A DNA stretch of 64,000 bases from NCBI GenBank assembly GCA_963676095.1, contig OY781040.1, positions 5,704,001 through 5,768,000 on the forward strand, in the 5' to 3' direction. The notes beneath the pieces were generated by a model, which was not told the DNA's origin, did no database searches, and was given only the letters and a program-made list of their open reading frames with translations. The DNA is from G963676095 sp963676095. GTDB taxonomy: Bacteria > Bacteroidota > Bacteroidia > Bacteroidales > Prolixibacteraceae. Positions 46,881 to 56,865 of this stretch are shown one piece after another (the stretch's first letter is position 1; every line of letters begins with the position of its first letter). A program made the position numbers and the translations under genes.

Positions 46881-49262
46881 GTGAAACATTTAAATTTCAT
46901 AATCCGCACGCTAAGAAGTAATTCAAAGCTAAATGCTGTCAATCTGTTTTCGATGGCTTTAGGCCTGGCCGTTACCGGGATTATCCTGAGCTATGTGTAC
47001 CAGGAGTTTCATTTTGATTCGGGGAATCCCGATTCAGGAAAGATATACCGGGTTATCCAAAAAGAAGGGGATGATGAGGAGCCTTATACCTTTGCACCAT
47101 TGGCTCAGACTTTGAAGGCTGATATGCCCGGAATTAAAGAGGCTGTACGGGTATGTTTTTTTTATGGTTACCTGGCCTGTTCTTCTGGTGAGAATAAGTT
47201 TAATGAGACTTCGGCAATTTTTGCCGATCCTGGCTTTTTTGAGCTTTTTCCTTTCCCTTTGGTCAGGGGAAATAGCAAAGAATGCTTGCTTGCCCCAAAC
47301 TCCATCGTGCTTTCCGGGACTGCGGCCCGTAAGTATTTTGGGAAGGAAGATCCAATCGGAAAGCATTTGATCATTGCTAAAGATCAGGATTTTACAGTGA
47401 CGGGCGTTTTTGATGATTTTAAAACGAATTCCAATTTCCGGGGCGATTTGGTTTTGCCATTAAAGACGGTCTCGAAATTGACGCAGATTTGGATTGCCCC
47501 CGGTTGGGAAGATGTAAGCGATATTCATACGTTCGTTTTGCTGGCAGATAAAACAAACAGCCATGAGTTATCAGAGCGCGCCCGGGATTTTATTTCAAAA
47601 TATATCCCGAAAACAAAAATCGAATTGCGGTTTCAGCCCATGAAAGATATTCATGTAGATAAACAAATTTTTTGGGAATCGGCTGCCCAGGCGAATGTCA
47701 TGTATTTGTATATCCTGGTTATTGTGGCGTTCGTTGTCCTGGGGATATCCAGTGCCAACTTTTTGTTCCTGTTTGTCGGTATAAAAAGTCAGCGAAAAGT
47801 AAATACAGGCGTCAAAAAGGTTTGTGGTGCCTCGCGGCTTGTCCTGTTTTTTGAGTACTTCAGGGAGGTGCTGGTACTGATGGTACTTAGTGTGCTTTTT
47901 GCTGTTATTTTGTATGAAATTTACAAGGTTATCATTACGAATTATTTCCCGTTTTTACCCAGGATTATTTTCTTCGATTTCAAATTGTGGACGATCTTGC
48001 TTGCAGTGGTAATCGTGGTTACATTGCTGACAGGTTTTTATCCATCCTATGTGCTGTCCTCGCAAAGACCGGCACATATTTTTAGTTCACAAAAGGGAAG
48101 CATCCCTGGCAAGGTGAAATTCGTAAATAAACTGGTGGTTGTACAATTTTCGTTGTGTATTGCATTAATTGTGGCAACGACATTAATGTACAAACAAGTC
48201 AACTTTATGGAAAGTCTGGATACCGGTTATGCGAGGGACGAGCTGATCACCATTCCGCTTAATATGCATGCTGGCGATGGTATTTATAATGAAAAATTCG
48301 ATGCATTTGTCAATGAATTGAAAAAATATCCGGAAATAAAAAACGTTACCATGGCTTTTTCTTCTCCTTCTTCTGTTAATACAAGCGAGGATGCCCCGGA
48401 TTGGGAAGGAAAACCCGAAGGGAAGGAAGTCAACATGCATTGGGAGTCGGTTTTTTATGATTATTTTAATACATTGGGTGTAAAAATTATCCTTGGAAGG
48501 GGGTTTAACCGGGATTTTCCCGGTGATGCCATCAACTGGGATAATCATACGGGGGCCTTTGTTTTGAATAAGAGTGCCGTTCGTGCTATGGGAATTGAAG
48601 ATCCTGTCGGAAAAGAATTCAAAGTTTGGGGGTTCAAAGGCCCGATTATCGGTGTGGTCGATGATTACAATTTTCAATCGATGCGTTCGGCAATTTCTCC
48701 CATGTTTTTTACGTCAAACCCGTTTTTACAAAATGAGATTATTGTACGGACCACCAACCACGCGACTACCGCATTATCAGACATAAAAGCGGTGTGGAAC
48801 CGTTTCGTTCCCGGTTATCCTCTGGAGTTTCATTTTGTAAGCGATCAGGTGAAGGCTCTTTACCGTCAGGAACAAAATTTGGCCGGCTCCCTGAATTTAT
48901 TTTCAATTCTGGCCATCTTGATAGCCTGTATGGGGTTGTTTACGTTAACTGTCTTATCAATGGACCAGCGAACCAAGGAAATTGGCATCCGTAAAGTCAA
49001 CGGAGCCCGCATATCCGAGGTAATGGTCATGCTCAACAGAGACTTTGTTAAGTGGGTGCTGATCGCCTTTGTTATTGCTATGCCCATTGCTTACTACGCC
49101 ATGCACAGATGGCTCGAAAATTTTGCCTACAAGACCACTTTAAGCTGGTGGATTTTTGCCCTGGCAGGGGTACTGGCGCTGGGAATTGCATTGCTAACGG
49201 TAAGCTGGCAAAGCTGGAAAGCCGCTGCGAGGAACCCGGTCGAAGCGTTGAGGTACGAATAG
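46881..49262 (+). CDS. MacB/FtsX-type ABC transporter permease, copy 2
   Basis: The protein has 793 residues from a GTG start 24 bases after copy 1; the GTG gives the expected N-terminus 'KHLNFIIRTLRSNSKLNAVN'. The first FtsX core is degenerate: where others read EIGIRK it has 'KSQRKVNTGVKKVCGASRL', so the first half may be structural only. The second core is intact ('RTKEIGIRKVNGARISEVMVML'). The segment 48966-49103 is 135/138 identical at DNA level to 51449-51586 of copy 3, although the DNA just before it is unrelated. This is the clearest sign of recent gene conversion in the array. Confidence 0.93.
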   Translation: MKHLNFIIRTLRSNSKLNAVNLFSMALGLAVTGIILSYVYQEFHFDSGNPDSGKIYRVIQKEGDDEEPYTFAPLAQTLKADMPGIKEAVRVCFFYGYLACSSGENKFNETSAIFADPGFFELFPFPLVRGNSKECLLAPNSIVLSGTAARKYFGKEDPIGKHLIIAKDQDFTVTGVFDDFKTNSNFRGDLVLPLKTVSKLTQIWIAPGWEDVSDIHTFVLLADKTNSHELSERARDFISKYIPKTKIELRFQPMKDIHVDKQIFWESAAQANVMYLYILVIVAFVVLGISSANFLFLFVGIKSQRKVNTGVKKVCGASRLVLFFEYFREVLVLMVLSVLFAVILYEIYKVIITNYFPFLPRIIFFDFKLWTILLAVVIVVTLLTGFYPSYVLSSQRPAHIFSSQKGSIPGKVKFVNKLVVVQFSLCIALIVATTLMYKQVNFMESLDTGYARDELITIPLNMHAGDGIYNEKFDAFVNELKKYPEIKNVTMAFSSPSSVNTSEDAPDWEGKPEGKEVNMHWESVFYDYFNTLGVKIILGRGFNRDFPGDAINWDNHTGAFVLNKSAVRAMGIEDPVGKEFKVWGFKGPIIGVVDDYNFQSMRSAISPMFFTSNPFLQNEIIVRTTNHATTALSDIKAVWNRFVPGYPLEFHFVSDQVKALYRQEQNLAGSLNLFSILAILIACMGLFTLTVLSMDQRTKEIGIRKVNGARISEVMVMLNRDFVKWVLIAFVIAMPIAYYAMHRWLENFAYKTTLSWWIFALAGVLALGIALLTVSWQSWKAAARNPVEALRYE

Positions 49263-49286
49263 TATCGAAACCAGGATCAGGCCGGA

Positions 49287-49313
49287 AACATAATGGAGGC
49301 GTTACGGAACGAA
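49287..49313 (+). repeat. Stray relic of the permease 3' end
   Basis: Just after copy 2, outside any gene, the DNA reads as 'NIMEALRNE', close to the permease terminus 'NPVEALRYE'. Eighteen of 24 aligned bases match the end of copy 5. It may be the remains of an older permease gene or of a displaced 3' cassette. Chance similarity is possible because the match is short. Confidence 0.4.
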
Positions 49314-49351
49314 TTTTTACCAATAGAGTTAACGATTAAAGATAATCCAAA

Positions 49352-51745
49352 ATGATAGTTCAATATTTAAAAATGATTACACGCGACCTGATCAAGCGAA
49401 AAAGTTTCAGCCTCATTAATATTACGGGCATTGCTATTGGTTTTACAGTGTGTATGGTTGCAGTGCTGTATGTTTATACTGAACTCTGCTTCGATAAATA
49501 TATTCCGGGAGTTGAAAACAAATACCGGATAACCTGGGGGCCATCGAATGATGTGGAGGCTATCCTGCCTTATGTTTTCAAGGAAAAACTTGAACCTGTT
49601 TTGCCTGAAGGGGCCCAAATGTGTCTGAGGACTTGGGTCGGATCACAGTATCTTTCATACAACCGGCAAAACTTTAAGTTTGAACATACCCTGTTTTCCG
49701 ACTCCCAATTTTTGTCAATGTTCGGGACGTCTTTGATCGTGGGAGACACGGTAAATGTGCTGAATGCGCCGTTCCAAGTCCTCTTGTCTGAGCATGCGGC
49801 ACATAAAATGTTTGGGGAGCGGGACCCTTTGCATCAATCCATCCGTATGTGGTCGAATGATTTTTCAGTAACCGGTGTTTTTCGTGATTTTCCGGAAACT
49901 TCCCACCTGGATGCCGATGTTGTTATTGCCATCCCTTCCTGGGAAAAATTAGAGTCGAACAACCTGACCAGTTGGGGAAACAAAGCCTATGATTATTATG
50001 TGTCGCTTCCGCCAAATACCAATCTGCCAGAACTTCAGAAAAAAATAAAAAAAGTTTATCTCGATTCGGATCCGTGGTTCAGAAATAAGTCCGCAGAAGA
50101 AAAGGCTGCTACGGGCTTTGAACTGGAACCTGTAACAGACATCCACCTGAAATCTGCACATGTGCTCTGGGATGATGATAAGAATAAAGGGAACAAAGCT
50201 ATGGTTTTGGCCTTCGTGATTATTGGTATACTCATTCTTTTGATGGCTGCGTTCAACTATATAAATTTATCAACCGCTTATTTTCAAACAAAAAGTACAT
50301 TTTCAGGTATACAAAAAGCGCTGGGGGCCAACATTAAAAATCTGTTACGGTACATCTTTATACAAACTTCAATCACGGTTGCGTGTGGGTTTCTGTTATC
50401 CATTTTGTTGGTGAGATTATTTCTTCCATATTTTAATATGTTGGCTGCCAGGAAAATTCCGTTCTCTCTTCTACTGATTCCCGATGTCGCTTGGATTATC
50501 TTACTGATGTTATCCGCGATGATTGTTTTGTCGGCGATTTACCCTGCAATTATTTTTTCGCGCGGTAGCCCTGTTTTTGCATTAAAAGGGCAAAGAGGCC
50601 ATTCAAAAAACGGTTTTAGCTTTTCTTTACGAAAATTGCTGGTTATTTCGCAGTTTATAATTTCAATTGCGCTTGTGTCTGGACTGTTGGTAATGGTACG
50701 GCAAATCAGGATGATGACTTCTCAAAAATTAGGCTTTGATACAGAACAATTGATTGATGTTAACTTCGGACTGGATAAAAGAAAATATGAATTGTTTCGC
50801 ACCCAGTTAGAGGCTATACCAGATATTGCCGGCATTTCGGCAACCAGCGATACCCCTGCCGGTTATATTGATAATGAGAATGCTTTTCGGTTATCCAGTG
50901 AAACAGAAGATAAAAACCGGTCAGGGTGTAGTGTTGTTGAAATTACCCCTGATTATTTTGACGTAATGCATATCCGGCTTTTGGACGGAAGGCCATTCTC
51001 TCCGGCAATGGAGAGCGAAAATGTTGTGGTCCTCAGCAAAACAGCCCTAAAAAGCCTTGGTCTTCCAGACGGAAAAATTCTTGGTGAAAAAGTACACCTT
51101 GAAATGGGAGGAAGGGATTGCTTAATCGTTGGAGTGGTTGATGACGTTCAGTACCGAAGCTTACGGGAAACCCCGAAATCGGTTGTTTATGTCCCTATCC
51201 GCAATTATTACAACAACGTAGTTGTCCGATTGGGTAAAAGTAATCATGTCGAGACATTGGTGGCAATAAAAAAAGCATGGTCTTCCGTTTCTTCCGACAG
51301 CCCGTTTGATTTCAGTTTTTTCGACTCCAAACTGCAACGCAACTATATATACGAAATCAGCACCATGCATCTGTTTAATATTTTGGTGATCATTTCTTTG
51401 GCGATTTCTTCGCTGGGAATATTCGGTTTGATTATGGAAATCACTGTTCAGCGAACCAAGGAAATTGGCATCCGTAGAGTCAACGGTGCCCGCATATCCG
51501 AGGTAATGGTCATGCTCAACAGAGACTTTGTTAAGTGGGTGCTGATCGCCTTTGTTATTGCTATGCCCATTGCTTACTACGCTATGAATAAATGGCTTGA
51601 GAACTTTGCCTATAAAACTACCTTAAACTGGTGGATTTTTGCCCTGGCCGGGGTACTGGCCCTGGTAATCGCGTTGTTAACTGTTAGCTGGCAAAGCTGG
51701 AAAGCCGCTACGAGGAACCCGGTGGAAGCGTTGAGGTATGAGTAA
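49352..51745 (+). CDS. MacB/FtsX-type ABC transporter permease, copy 3
   Basis: The protein has 797 residues, the longest copy. The N-terminus 'MIVQYLKMITRDLIKRKSFS' precedes the first membrane helix ('INITGIAIGFTVCMVAVLYVY'). The first FtsX core is altered ('TKSTFSGIQKALGANIKNLL', no EIGIRK). The final core reads 'RTKEIGIRRVNGARISEVMVML', differing from copy 2 by K to R. The periplasmic parts ('MCLRTWVGSQYLSYNRQNFK') share little with the other copies, so it may recognise a different partner. It ends with the common cassette 'WLENFAYKTTLNWWIFALAG', where the usual S is N. Confidence 0.93.
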   Translation: MIVQYLKMITRDLIKRKSFSLINITGIAIGFTVCMVAVLYVYTELCFDKYIPGVENKYRITWGPSNDVEAILPYVFKEKLEPVLPEGAQMCLRTWVGSQYLSYNRQNFKFEHTLFSDSQFLSMFGTSLIVGDTVNVLNAPFQVLLSEHAAHKMFGERDPLHQSIRMWSNDFSVTGVFRDFPETSHLDADVVIAIPSWEKLESNNLTSWGNKAYDYYVSLPPNTNLPELQKKIKKVYLDSDPWFRNKSAEEKAATGFELEPVTDIHLKSAHVLWDDDKNKGNKAMVLAFVIIGILILLMAAFNYINLSTAYFQTKSTFSGIQKALGANIKNLLRYIFIQTSITVACGFLLSILLVRLFLPYFNMLAARKIPFSLLLIPDVAWIILLMLSAMIVLSAIYPAIIFSRGSPVFALKGQRGHSKNGFSFSLRKLLVISQFIISIALVSGLLVMVRQIRMMTSQKLGFDTEQLIDVNFGLDKRKYELFRTQLEAIPDIAGISATSDTPAGYIDNENAFRLSSETEDKNRSGCSVVEITPDYFDVMHIRLLDGRPFSPAMESENVVVLSKTALKSLGLPDGKILGEKVHLEMGGRDCLIVGVVDDVQYRSLRETPKSVVYVPIRNYYNNVVVRLGKSNHVETLVAIKKAWSSVSSDSPFDFSFFDSKLQRNYIYEISTMHLFNILVIISLAISSLGIFGLIMEITVQRTKEIGIRRVNGARISEVMVMLNRDFVKWVLIAFVIAMPIAYYAMNKWLENFAYKTTLNWWIFALAGVLALVIALLTVSWQSWKAATRNPVEALRYE

Positions 51746-51807
51746 AAGTAATGAATTAGTTGGAAGGACGATGAATGATAATGAATAACAACTTAATTTT
51801 CTGAAAG

Positions 51808-54192
51808 ATGAATGGAATAAGAAGCATAAAAAATTCTTTCAAGAAAGAAAAGGGATTTGGTTTGCTGAATATTATCGGCCTGTCGGTTGGTATGGCAATG
51901 AGCCTTTTGATCATTTGGTATCTTCAATATCAAACTTCATTTGAATCGGACATTCCGGAAGTGGAAAAGATTTACCGGCTTATCTCAAAAGATAAAAATA
52001 ACGGAAATTTATCTTTCGGAAATCCGCTCCCCATGGCGCAGACTATCCGGGAAGATTATCCGGGAATATCCCAAATCGTGGCAATTTCAAATACGGAATC
52101 TCTCTCTGTAACCGTTGGCGATTCAAAATATAACATCGATGCATCGGCGGCAAGCGGCGATATTTTTAGCTTACTCAATATCAGGCTGGAAACAGGATCA
52201 GCTCCTGAAATTCTGGAAGAGCCGGGAAGTGCAGTTGTTTCCCGGACATGTGCCCAAAAACTGTTTGGCAACGACAATCCGGTGGGTAAATCATTTCAGG
52301 CAGATACTTACCTGGGAGAACGGACATTCACTGTCCGGACCATTATGAACGACCCCCCGGTAAACTCTGAATTCAGGGCAGCCATGTACCTGTCGTGGGA
52401 ATACATGAATCCGCAGGACTGGAGAAAGAACTGGTGGTGGTTTGGCACCCATATCCTTGTCAAGGCAAAGACAGAAGCCCAGAAAACGGATATCGAGCAG
52501 AAAATAAACACGATACTGGCAAGACACGAAGCCCCTTATATTAACGGGCGCTTCGACTTTCAGCTTATTCCTCTGAGGGAATCACATTTCAGGCCTGAAA
52601 TCGAAAACAAGTTGGTTGAAGCCGTTTCTCCGCAATTATTGTGGGTGCTGGCCATTGTGGCCGGATTTATTATCCTGATTGCCTGTATCAATTTTATCAA
52701 CCTGGCGATAGGACAATCAGAAAGAAACACGAAAGAGACAGGTATTTGCAAAGTTTTAGGTGCTTCCAGAAGCAAACTCATGTTAAACTTTCTGTTTGCG
52801 ACCCTGAGTAAATCTGTTCTGGCTGCTCTGCTTGCGGGGACCCTGGTGTTTTTTCTTGCTCCCTATTTCAGGGAGTTGGCCCGGATTGAAGCAATCAATC
52901 CTTTTTCTTCACCAGTTATATGGTTGGTGTTGACCGGTATGGTTGTTGTATCCGGATTGTTGTCCGGTTTATATCCGGCAATTATTGTCTCCCGGCCTAA
53001 ACCGGTAACCCTGCTTTCGAACCGGAAAAGTGTAACGTCCCATCCGGGATTGTTTCGCAAAATACTGGTTACCATCCAGTTTTCCGTCGCTACAGCGCTT
53101 ATTATTTCCGTTCTGTTTATCTTCAGGCAAATTTCGTTTCTTAAACAGCACGACCTGGGATTCAATAAAGAGGGATTAATCGCCCTTGATGTAAGTTCGC
53201 TGAGTAACGATCTTGAGGTTATACGACGAAAAGCTGCTGTCCTGGAACAGGAAATTTCGGGCGAAGCCATCCCGAATGGGATTGTAAGTATAGGAACAGA
53301 AGAATCGCTTCCCGGCACTGGCTACAGGAATGCGCCAACGGTTTTTGATCCTGGAACCGGGGAAGCCTATACTGCTATTGCCGTGGGTATCGATGAAAAC
53401 TATTCTGACGTACTGGAGCTGCCTGCCACAGAAGGCCGGAACTTTGCGAAAGACCGGACATCAGACCATGATGGTATTTTGATCAATGAAACGTTGAAAC
53501 ATAAATTGGGATGGACTTCAATCGAAAACAAACAATTGGCCCTTGAAACAAAAGATTCCAGGGTAAATGTTATTGGTGTCTTTAAAGATGTGAATATAAA
53601 CTCACTGGTCCAGAGTATTCCTCCTATGGTTTATTGCTATAAAGGTTATTCCTACCCCCAATACATGGTTTTCAGGATAAGTCCGGAAAAGGAGGGCCAG
53701 GCAAGGTCCCTGATCAGACACGAGTGGAAAAAAATCGCCGGGGATAAGCCGGTGACTGTTTTCTCCGTGACCGACCGCTTTGATTCTATGTATGGGAACG
53801 AAGAGCGTTTGTCTAAAATCATTGCCGCTTTTTGTTTGATTGCAGTCGTACTCTCCTGCTTTGGATTGTTGTCGCATATTGCCCTTTCGGTAACGTACCG
53901 GACCAAGGAAATTGGCATCCGAAAGGTAAACGGTGCCAAAATCTCCGAAGTAATGGTAATACTGAACAAAGATTTCGTAAAATGGGTAGCCATCGCTTTC
54001 ATAATCGCTACGCCGGTTGCGTATTACTCGATGCATAAATGGCTGGAAAACTTTGCCTACAAAACCACGCTGAGCTGGTGGATCTTTGCCCTGGCCGGAC
54101 TGCTGGCGTTGGGAATTGCTCTGCTAACGGTTAGCTGGCAAAGTTGGAAAGCAGCTACGCGGAACCCTGTGGACGCGTTACGATATGAGTAA
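51808..54192 (+). CDS. MacB/FtsX-type ABC transporter permease, copy 4
   Basis: The protein has 794 residues starting 'MNGIRSIKNSFKKEKGFGLL'. Here the first FtsX core is better kept than in copies 2 and 3 ('RNTKETGICKVLGASRSKLM'), though EIGIRK has become ETGICK. The second core is standard ('RTKEIGIRKVNGAKISEVMVIL'). The periplasmic region carries 'PLPMAQTIREDYPGISQIV', the family pattern that compares target periplasmic states. It ends 'NPVDALRYE', the only copy with D in place of E. The gene is 62 bases after copy 3 and 28 before copy 5, consistent with one operon. Confidence 0.93.
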   Translation: MNGIRSIKNSFKKEKGFGLLNIIGLSVGMAMSLLIIWYLQYQTSFESDIPEVEKIYRLISKDKNNGNLSFGNPLPMAQTIREDYPGISQIVAISNTESLSVTVGDSKYNIDASAASGDIFSLLNIRLETGSAPEILEEPGSAVVSRTCAQKLFGNDNPVGKSFQADTYLGERTFTVRTIMNDPPVNSEFRAAMYLSWEYMNPQDWRKNWWWFGTHILVKAKTEAQKTDIEQKINTILARHEAPYINGRFDFQLIPLRESHFRPEIENKLVEAVSPQLLWVLAIVAGFIILIACINFINLAIGQSERNTKETGICKVLGASRSKLMLNFLFATLSKSVLAALLAGTLVFFLAPYFRELARIEAINPFSSPVIWLVLTGMVVVSGLLSGLYPAIIVSRPKPVTLLSNRKSVTSHPGLFRKILVTIQFSVATALIISVLFIFRQISFLKQHDLGFNKEGLIALDVSSLSNDLEVIRRKAAVLEQEISGEAIPNGIVSIGTEESLPGTGYRNAPTVFDPGTGEAYTAIAVGIDENYSDVLELPATEGRNFAKDRTSDHDGILINETLKHKLGWTSIENKQLALETKDSRVNVIGVFKDVNINSLVQSIPPMVYCYKGYSYPQYMVFRISPEKEGQARSLIRHEWKKIAGDKPVTVFSVTDRFDSMYGNEERLSKIIAAFCLIAVVLSCFGLLSHIALSVTYRTKEIGIRKVNGAKISEVMVILNKDFVKWVAIAFIIATPVAYYSMHKWLENFAYKTTLSWWIFALAGLLALGIALLTVSWQSWKAATRNPVDALRYE

Positions 54193-54220
54193 AATAATGA
54201 ATAATTAGTAATGAATAGCC

Positions 54221-56566
54221 ATGGATTTGCAATTTATTAATAAAATATTCAGAAGAAGTCTGAAAAACAGAACAATAACCTATATTAATGTGATTGGACT
54301 GAGTGCCGGATTAATCGTGATTTTAATGTTGGTAAATGTTATCCGGTACGAAAAGAGTGTCAATAAATTTCATAGAAGGATAAGTGATATTTATTGTATT
54401 GTAACCAGGGACCAACATTCCGGGAGCAACTCAATTGGCTGGAACGAAACAGTGCCGGTCCTTCCAAAGACGATGATGGATGAAATTCCCGAAGTTGAAT
54501 ATGCTGCTTTGGTTGAAAACGGACAAGACGATTTTCAGTTTACAATCGGCAATGAAATTTATAAAGAGCAAATACAGTTTGCTTCGCCAAATCTGTTCAA
54601 GGTCTTTTCCTTTCCGGTTCTGAGCGGAAAGATCCCTGTCGAAAGTAAAGAAGGAAATATTATGGCTCTCAGTAAGTCGCTGTCAAAAAGGTTGTTCGGT
54701 GATAAAGATCCGGTGGGGGAACTGATACGGGTAAATAATAATTACGATTTCATGGTAGTCGCAGTTTTCGATGATATTCCCGGTAATTCTACCATGCGGT
54801 TTAATTGCTGGGGAAATATTGAATTCTTACGCGAACTGTATCACGATAAAAATTATCTGGATACCTGGTCTAACCTGGCTTTTCAAGGGTATGTTTTGCT
54901 GGCTGAGGGTGCTTCGTCAAAACGTGTTAATGAAAAACTGAAGGAAAGGATTATCCGTTCGAACCCGGACTCCCAGGCCGAGTCACAGTTATATCCGTTT
55001 TCAGAGCTCTATACCGGTTTATACGGTCGTAACGATATAATTAAAATGGTCGGTATTATCGCTGCCATCATTTTTATTCTTGTTTCCATCAATTTTATTA
55101 ACCTTAAAACAGTAGATACCTTTCAGCGTATCAGGGAATTCGGAGTGCGTAAAATCAATGGTGCAGGTAAAGGGTTCCTTTTCTGTCAACTAATTTCAGA
55201 ATCCGGAGTAGTTATTCTGTTGTCAGTCATATTGGCATTGTTAATAACATATTTCAGCTTCCCAGCCTTAAAAAATTTCATCGGGATTAACGGGGATCAA
55301 TCAGGAATAATATCGCCGGAATCGATAATAATACTTTTGGTGATTGTTGGATTTATAGCCATTGTATCGGCACTCATCCCATCGTTGTCGCTAAGGTCGG
55401 CTTCTCCGGTTAATTCATTAAAATCGAAGGTAAATGAAACAATGGGAATATCGCAGCTACGAAAAATATTGACAGGAGTACAGTTTGGTCTGGCAATCGG
55501 CCTGATCATCTGTACTTTCTTTACAGTTAAACAACTGAGTTACTTAAAAAGCTTTGACCTTGGGTTTAACAAGGAACAGATGGTTTGTATTGATCTTCAG
55601 GGACCACTTCAAACCAATTACAGGATGTTACAGGACGAACTTCAGAAAAATCCTAATATCCTGCACTCCACTGCTGCTTCCCGCCATCCTATTGGTATGT
55701 ACTGGAACGGCGACGGGCTGGAATGGGATGGCAAACCGAAAAATGTGGATCCCCTGGTGACCTTTATTGAAACCGATGAACATTTCTGCGAAACTTTTGA
55801 TATAAAAATGCTGGAAGGCGATTATTTTAAAACAGGAAAGCCGGGCGCAGTCGTTATAAATAAAACTTTTGCCGACATGATCTCTCCTGGAGGTAATTCG
55901 TTGCAAATGAAGTTGTCTGGCTATGGAAGGGAAATGGAAGTTACCGGGATAACCGAAGACTTTCATTTTAAACCGCTCAACCGTAAAATCGGGCCGCTGA
56001 TGTTTATTAAAGAAATGGGGCTCGACAACATGAAATACCTGTTTATCCGGATTTCTCCTTCGGGTATGCCGCAGACATTAAAATATATTGAAAAGACTGT
56101 AAAAACATTAAACCCGGAATTTTTGTATAGCTACCGGTTCCTTGATGATGAGTTCGCAAAGTTGTACAATGGCGAAGAACAGTTAAAACGGCAGCTTGGC
56201 TTATTTTCACTTGTGGCAATCATCATTTCGATCATGGGAATGTGGGGAGTTTTACTTTTTGTAGTACGGCAACGGGTTAAAGAAATCGGCATTCGAAAAG
56301 TGAATGGCGCCAAAGTTGTCGAAATATTAGCCATGCTCAACAAAGATTTTATGAAATGGGTGGTAATTGCTTTTGTAGTTGTCTGCCCGGTTGCATATTA
56401 CGCCATGCATAAATGGCTCGAGAATTTTGCCTACAAAACCACGCTGAGCTGGTGGATCTTTGCCTTGGCCGGTTTGCTGGCATTAGGAATTGCATTGCTG
56501 ACAGTAAGCTGGCAAAGCTGGAAAGCTGCAACGAGGAACCCGGTGGAGGCACTACGTTACGAATGA
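54221..56566 (+). CDS. MacB/FtsX-type ABC transporter permease, copy 5
   Basis: The protein has 781 residues beginning 'MDLQFINKIFRRSLKNRTIT'. The first FtsX core is 'FGVRKINGAGKGFLFCQLIS', fairly well kept. The second is 'RVKEIGIRKVNGAKVVEILAML', which is closer to copy 1 (RIKEIGIRKVNGARVAEIL) than to copies 2, 3, 4 and 6, so the array seems to contain two cassette subtypes. The last 60 residues again follow the common form. A 299-base gap with no supported gene separates it from the thioredoxin lipoprotein. Confidence 0.93.
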   Translation: MDLQFINKIFRRSLKNRTITYINVIGLSAGLIVILMLVNVIRYEKSVNKFHRRISDIYCIVTRDQHSGSNSIGWNETVPVLPKTMMDEIPEVEYAALVENGQDDFQFTIGNEIYKEQIQFASPNLFKVFSFPVLSGKIPVESKEGNIMALSKSLSKRLFGDKDPVGELIRVNNNYDFMVVAVFDDIPGNSTMRFNCWGNIEFLRELYHDKNYLDTWSNLAFQGYVLLAEGASSKRVNEKLKERIIRSNPDSQAESQLYPFSELYTGLYGRNDIIKMVGIIAAIIFILVSINFINLKTVDTFQRIREFGVRKINGAGKGFLFCQLISESGVVILLSVILALLITYFSFPALKNFIGINGDQSGIISPESIIILLVIVGFIAIVSALIPSLSLRSASPVNSLKSKVNETMGISQLRKILTGVQFGLAIGLIICTFFTVKQLSYLKSFDLGFNKEQMVCIDLQGPLQTNYRMLQDELQKNPNILHSTAASRHPIGMYWNGDGLEWDGKPKNVDPLVTFIETDEHFCETFDIKMLEGDYFKTGKPGAVVINKTFADMISPGGNSLQMKLSGYGREMEVTGITEDFHFKPLNRKIGPLMFIKEMGLDNMKYLFIRISPSGMPQTLKYIEKTVKTLNPEFLYSYRFLDDEFAKLYNGEEQLKRQLGLFSLVAIIISIMGMWGVLLFVVRQRVKEIGIRKVNGAKVVEILAMLNKDFMKWVVIAFVVVCPVAYYAMHKWLENFAYKTTLSWWIFALAGLLALGIALLTVSWQSWKAATRNPVEALRYE

Positions 56567-56865
56567 ACGATGGGTAAAGTGTAATGAACAATTAAAAGAA
56601 TGAGAAACGTGAGAGTAAAAATGTCGGGGGATTTTGTTTGCGTCAATGTAGTGGAATCTAAAAGTTGCTCATCACTCATTGAACTGCCCGGTGGAGGCAA
56701 TGTGCAGGAGAGAAAAGAGGTGTTTGTTATTTTATTATCCTTTTTTATTTTGTTACTTTTATCTTATTGTTCTGCAAAAGACTTCCTGTTGATTAATTTT
56801 TGGAGGTTTTGGGGATCGGATAAAACATTACAACTTAATATACCTAACCTTTTAATCGAAAATAA
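56567..56865 (+). other. Gap between permease copy 5 and thioredoxin lipoprotein, no supported gene
   Basis: An 89-codon frame covers most of this stretch and includes one hydrophobic segment ('VFVILLSFFILLLLSYC'), but its composition is unlike a protein and it overlaps the next start. The frame contains CCCGGTGGAGGCA, which also occurs at the end of permease copy 5; this could be another trace of the 3' cassette or chance. The promoter of the lipoprotein gene may lie here. Confidence 0.3.
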
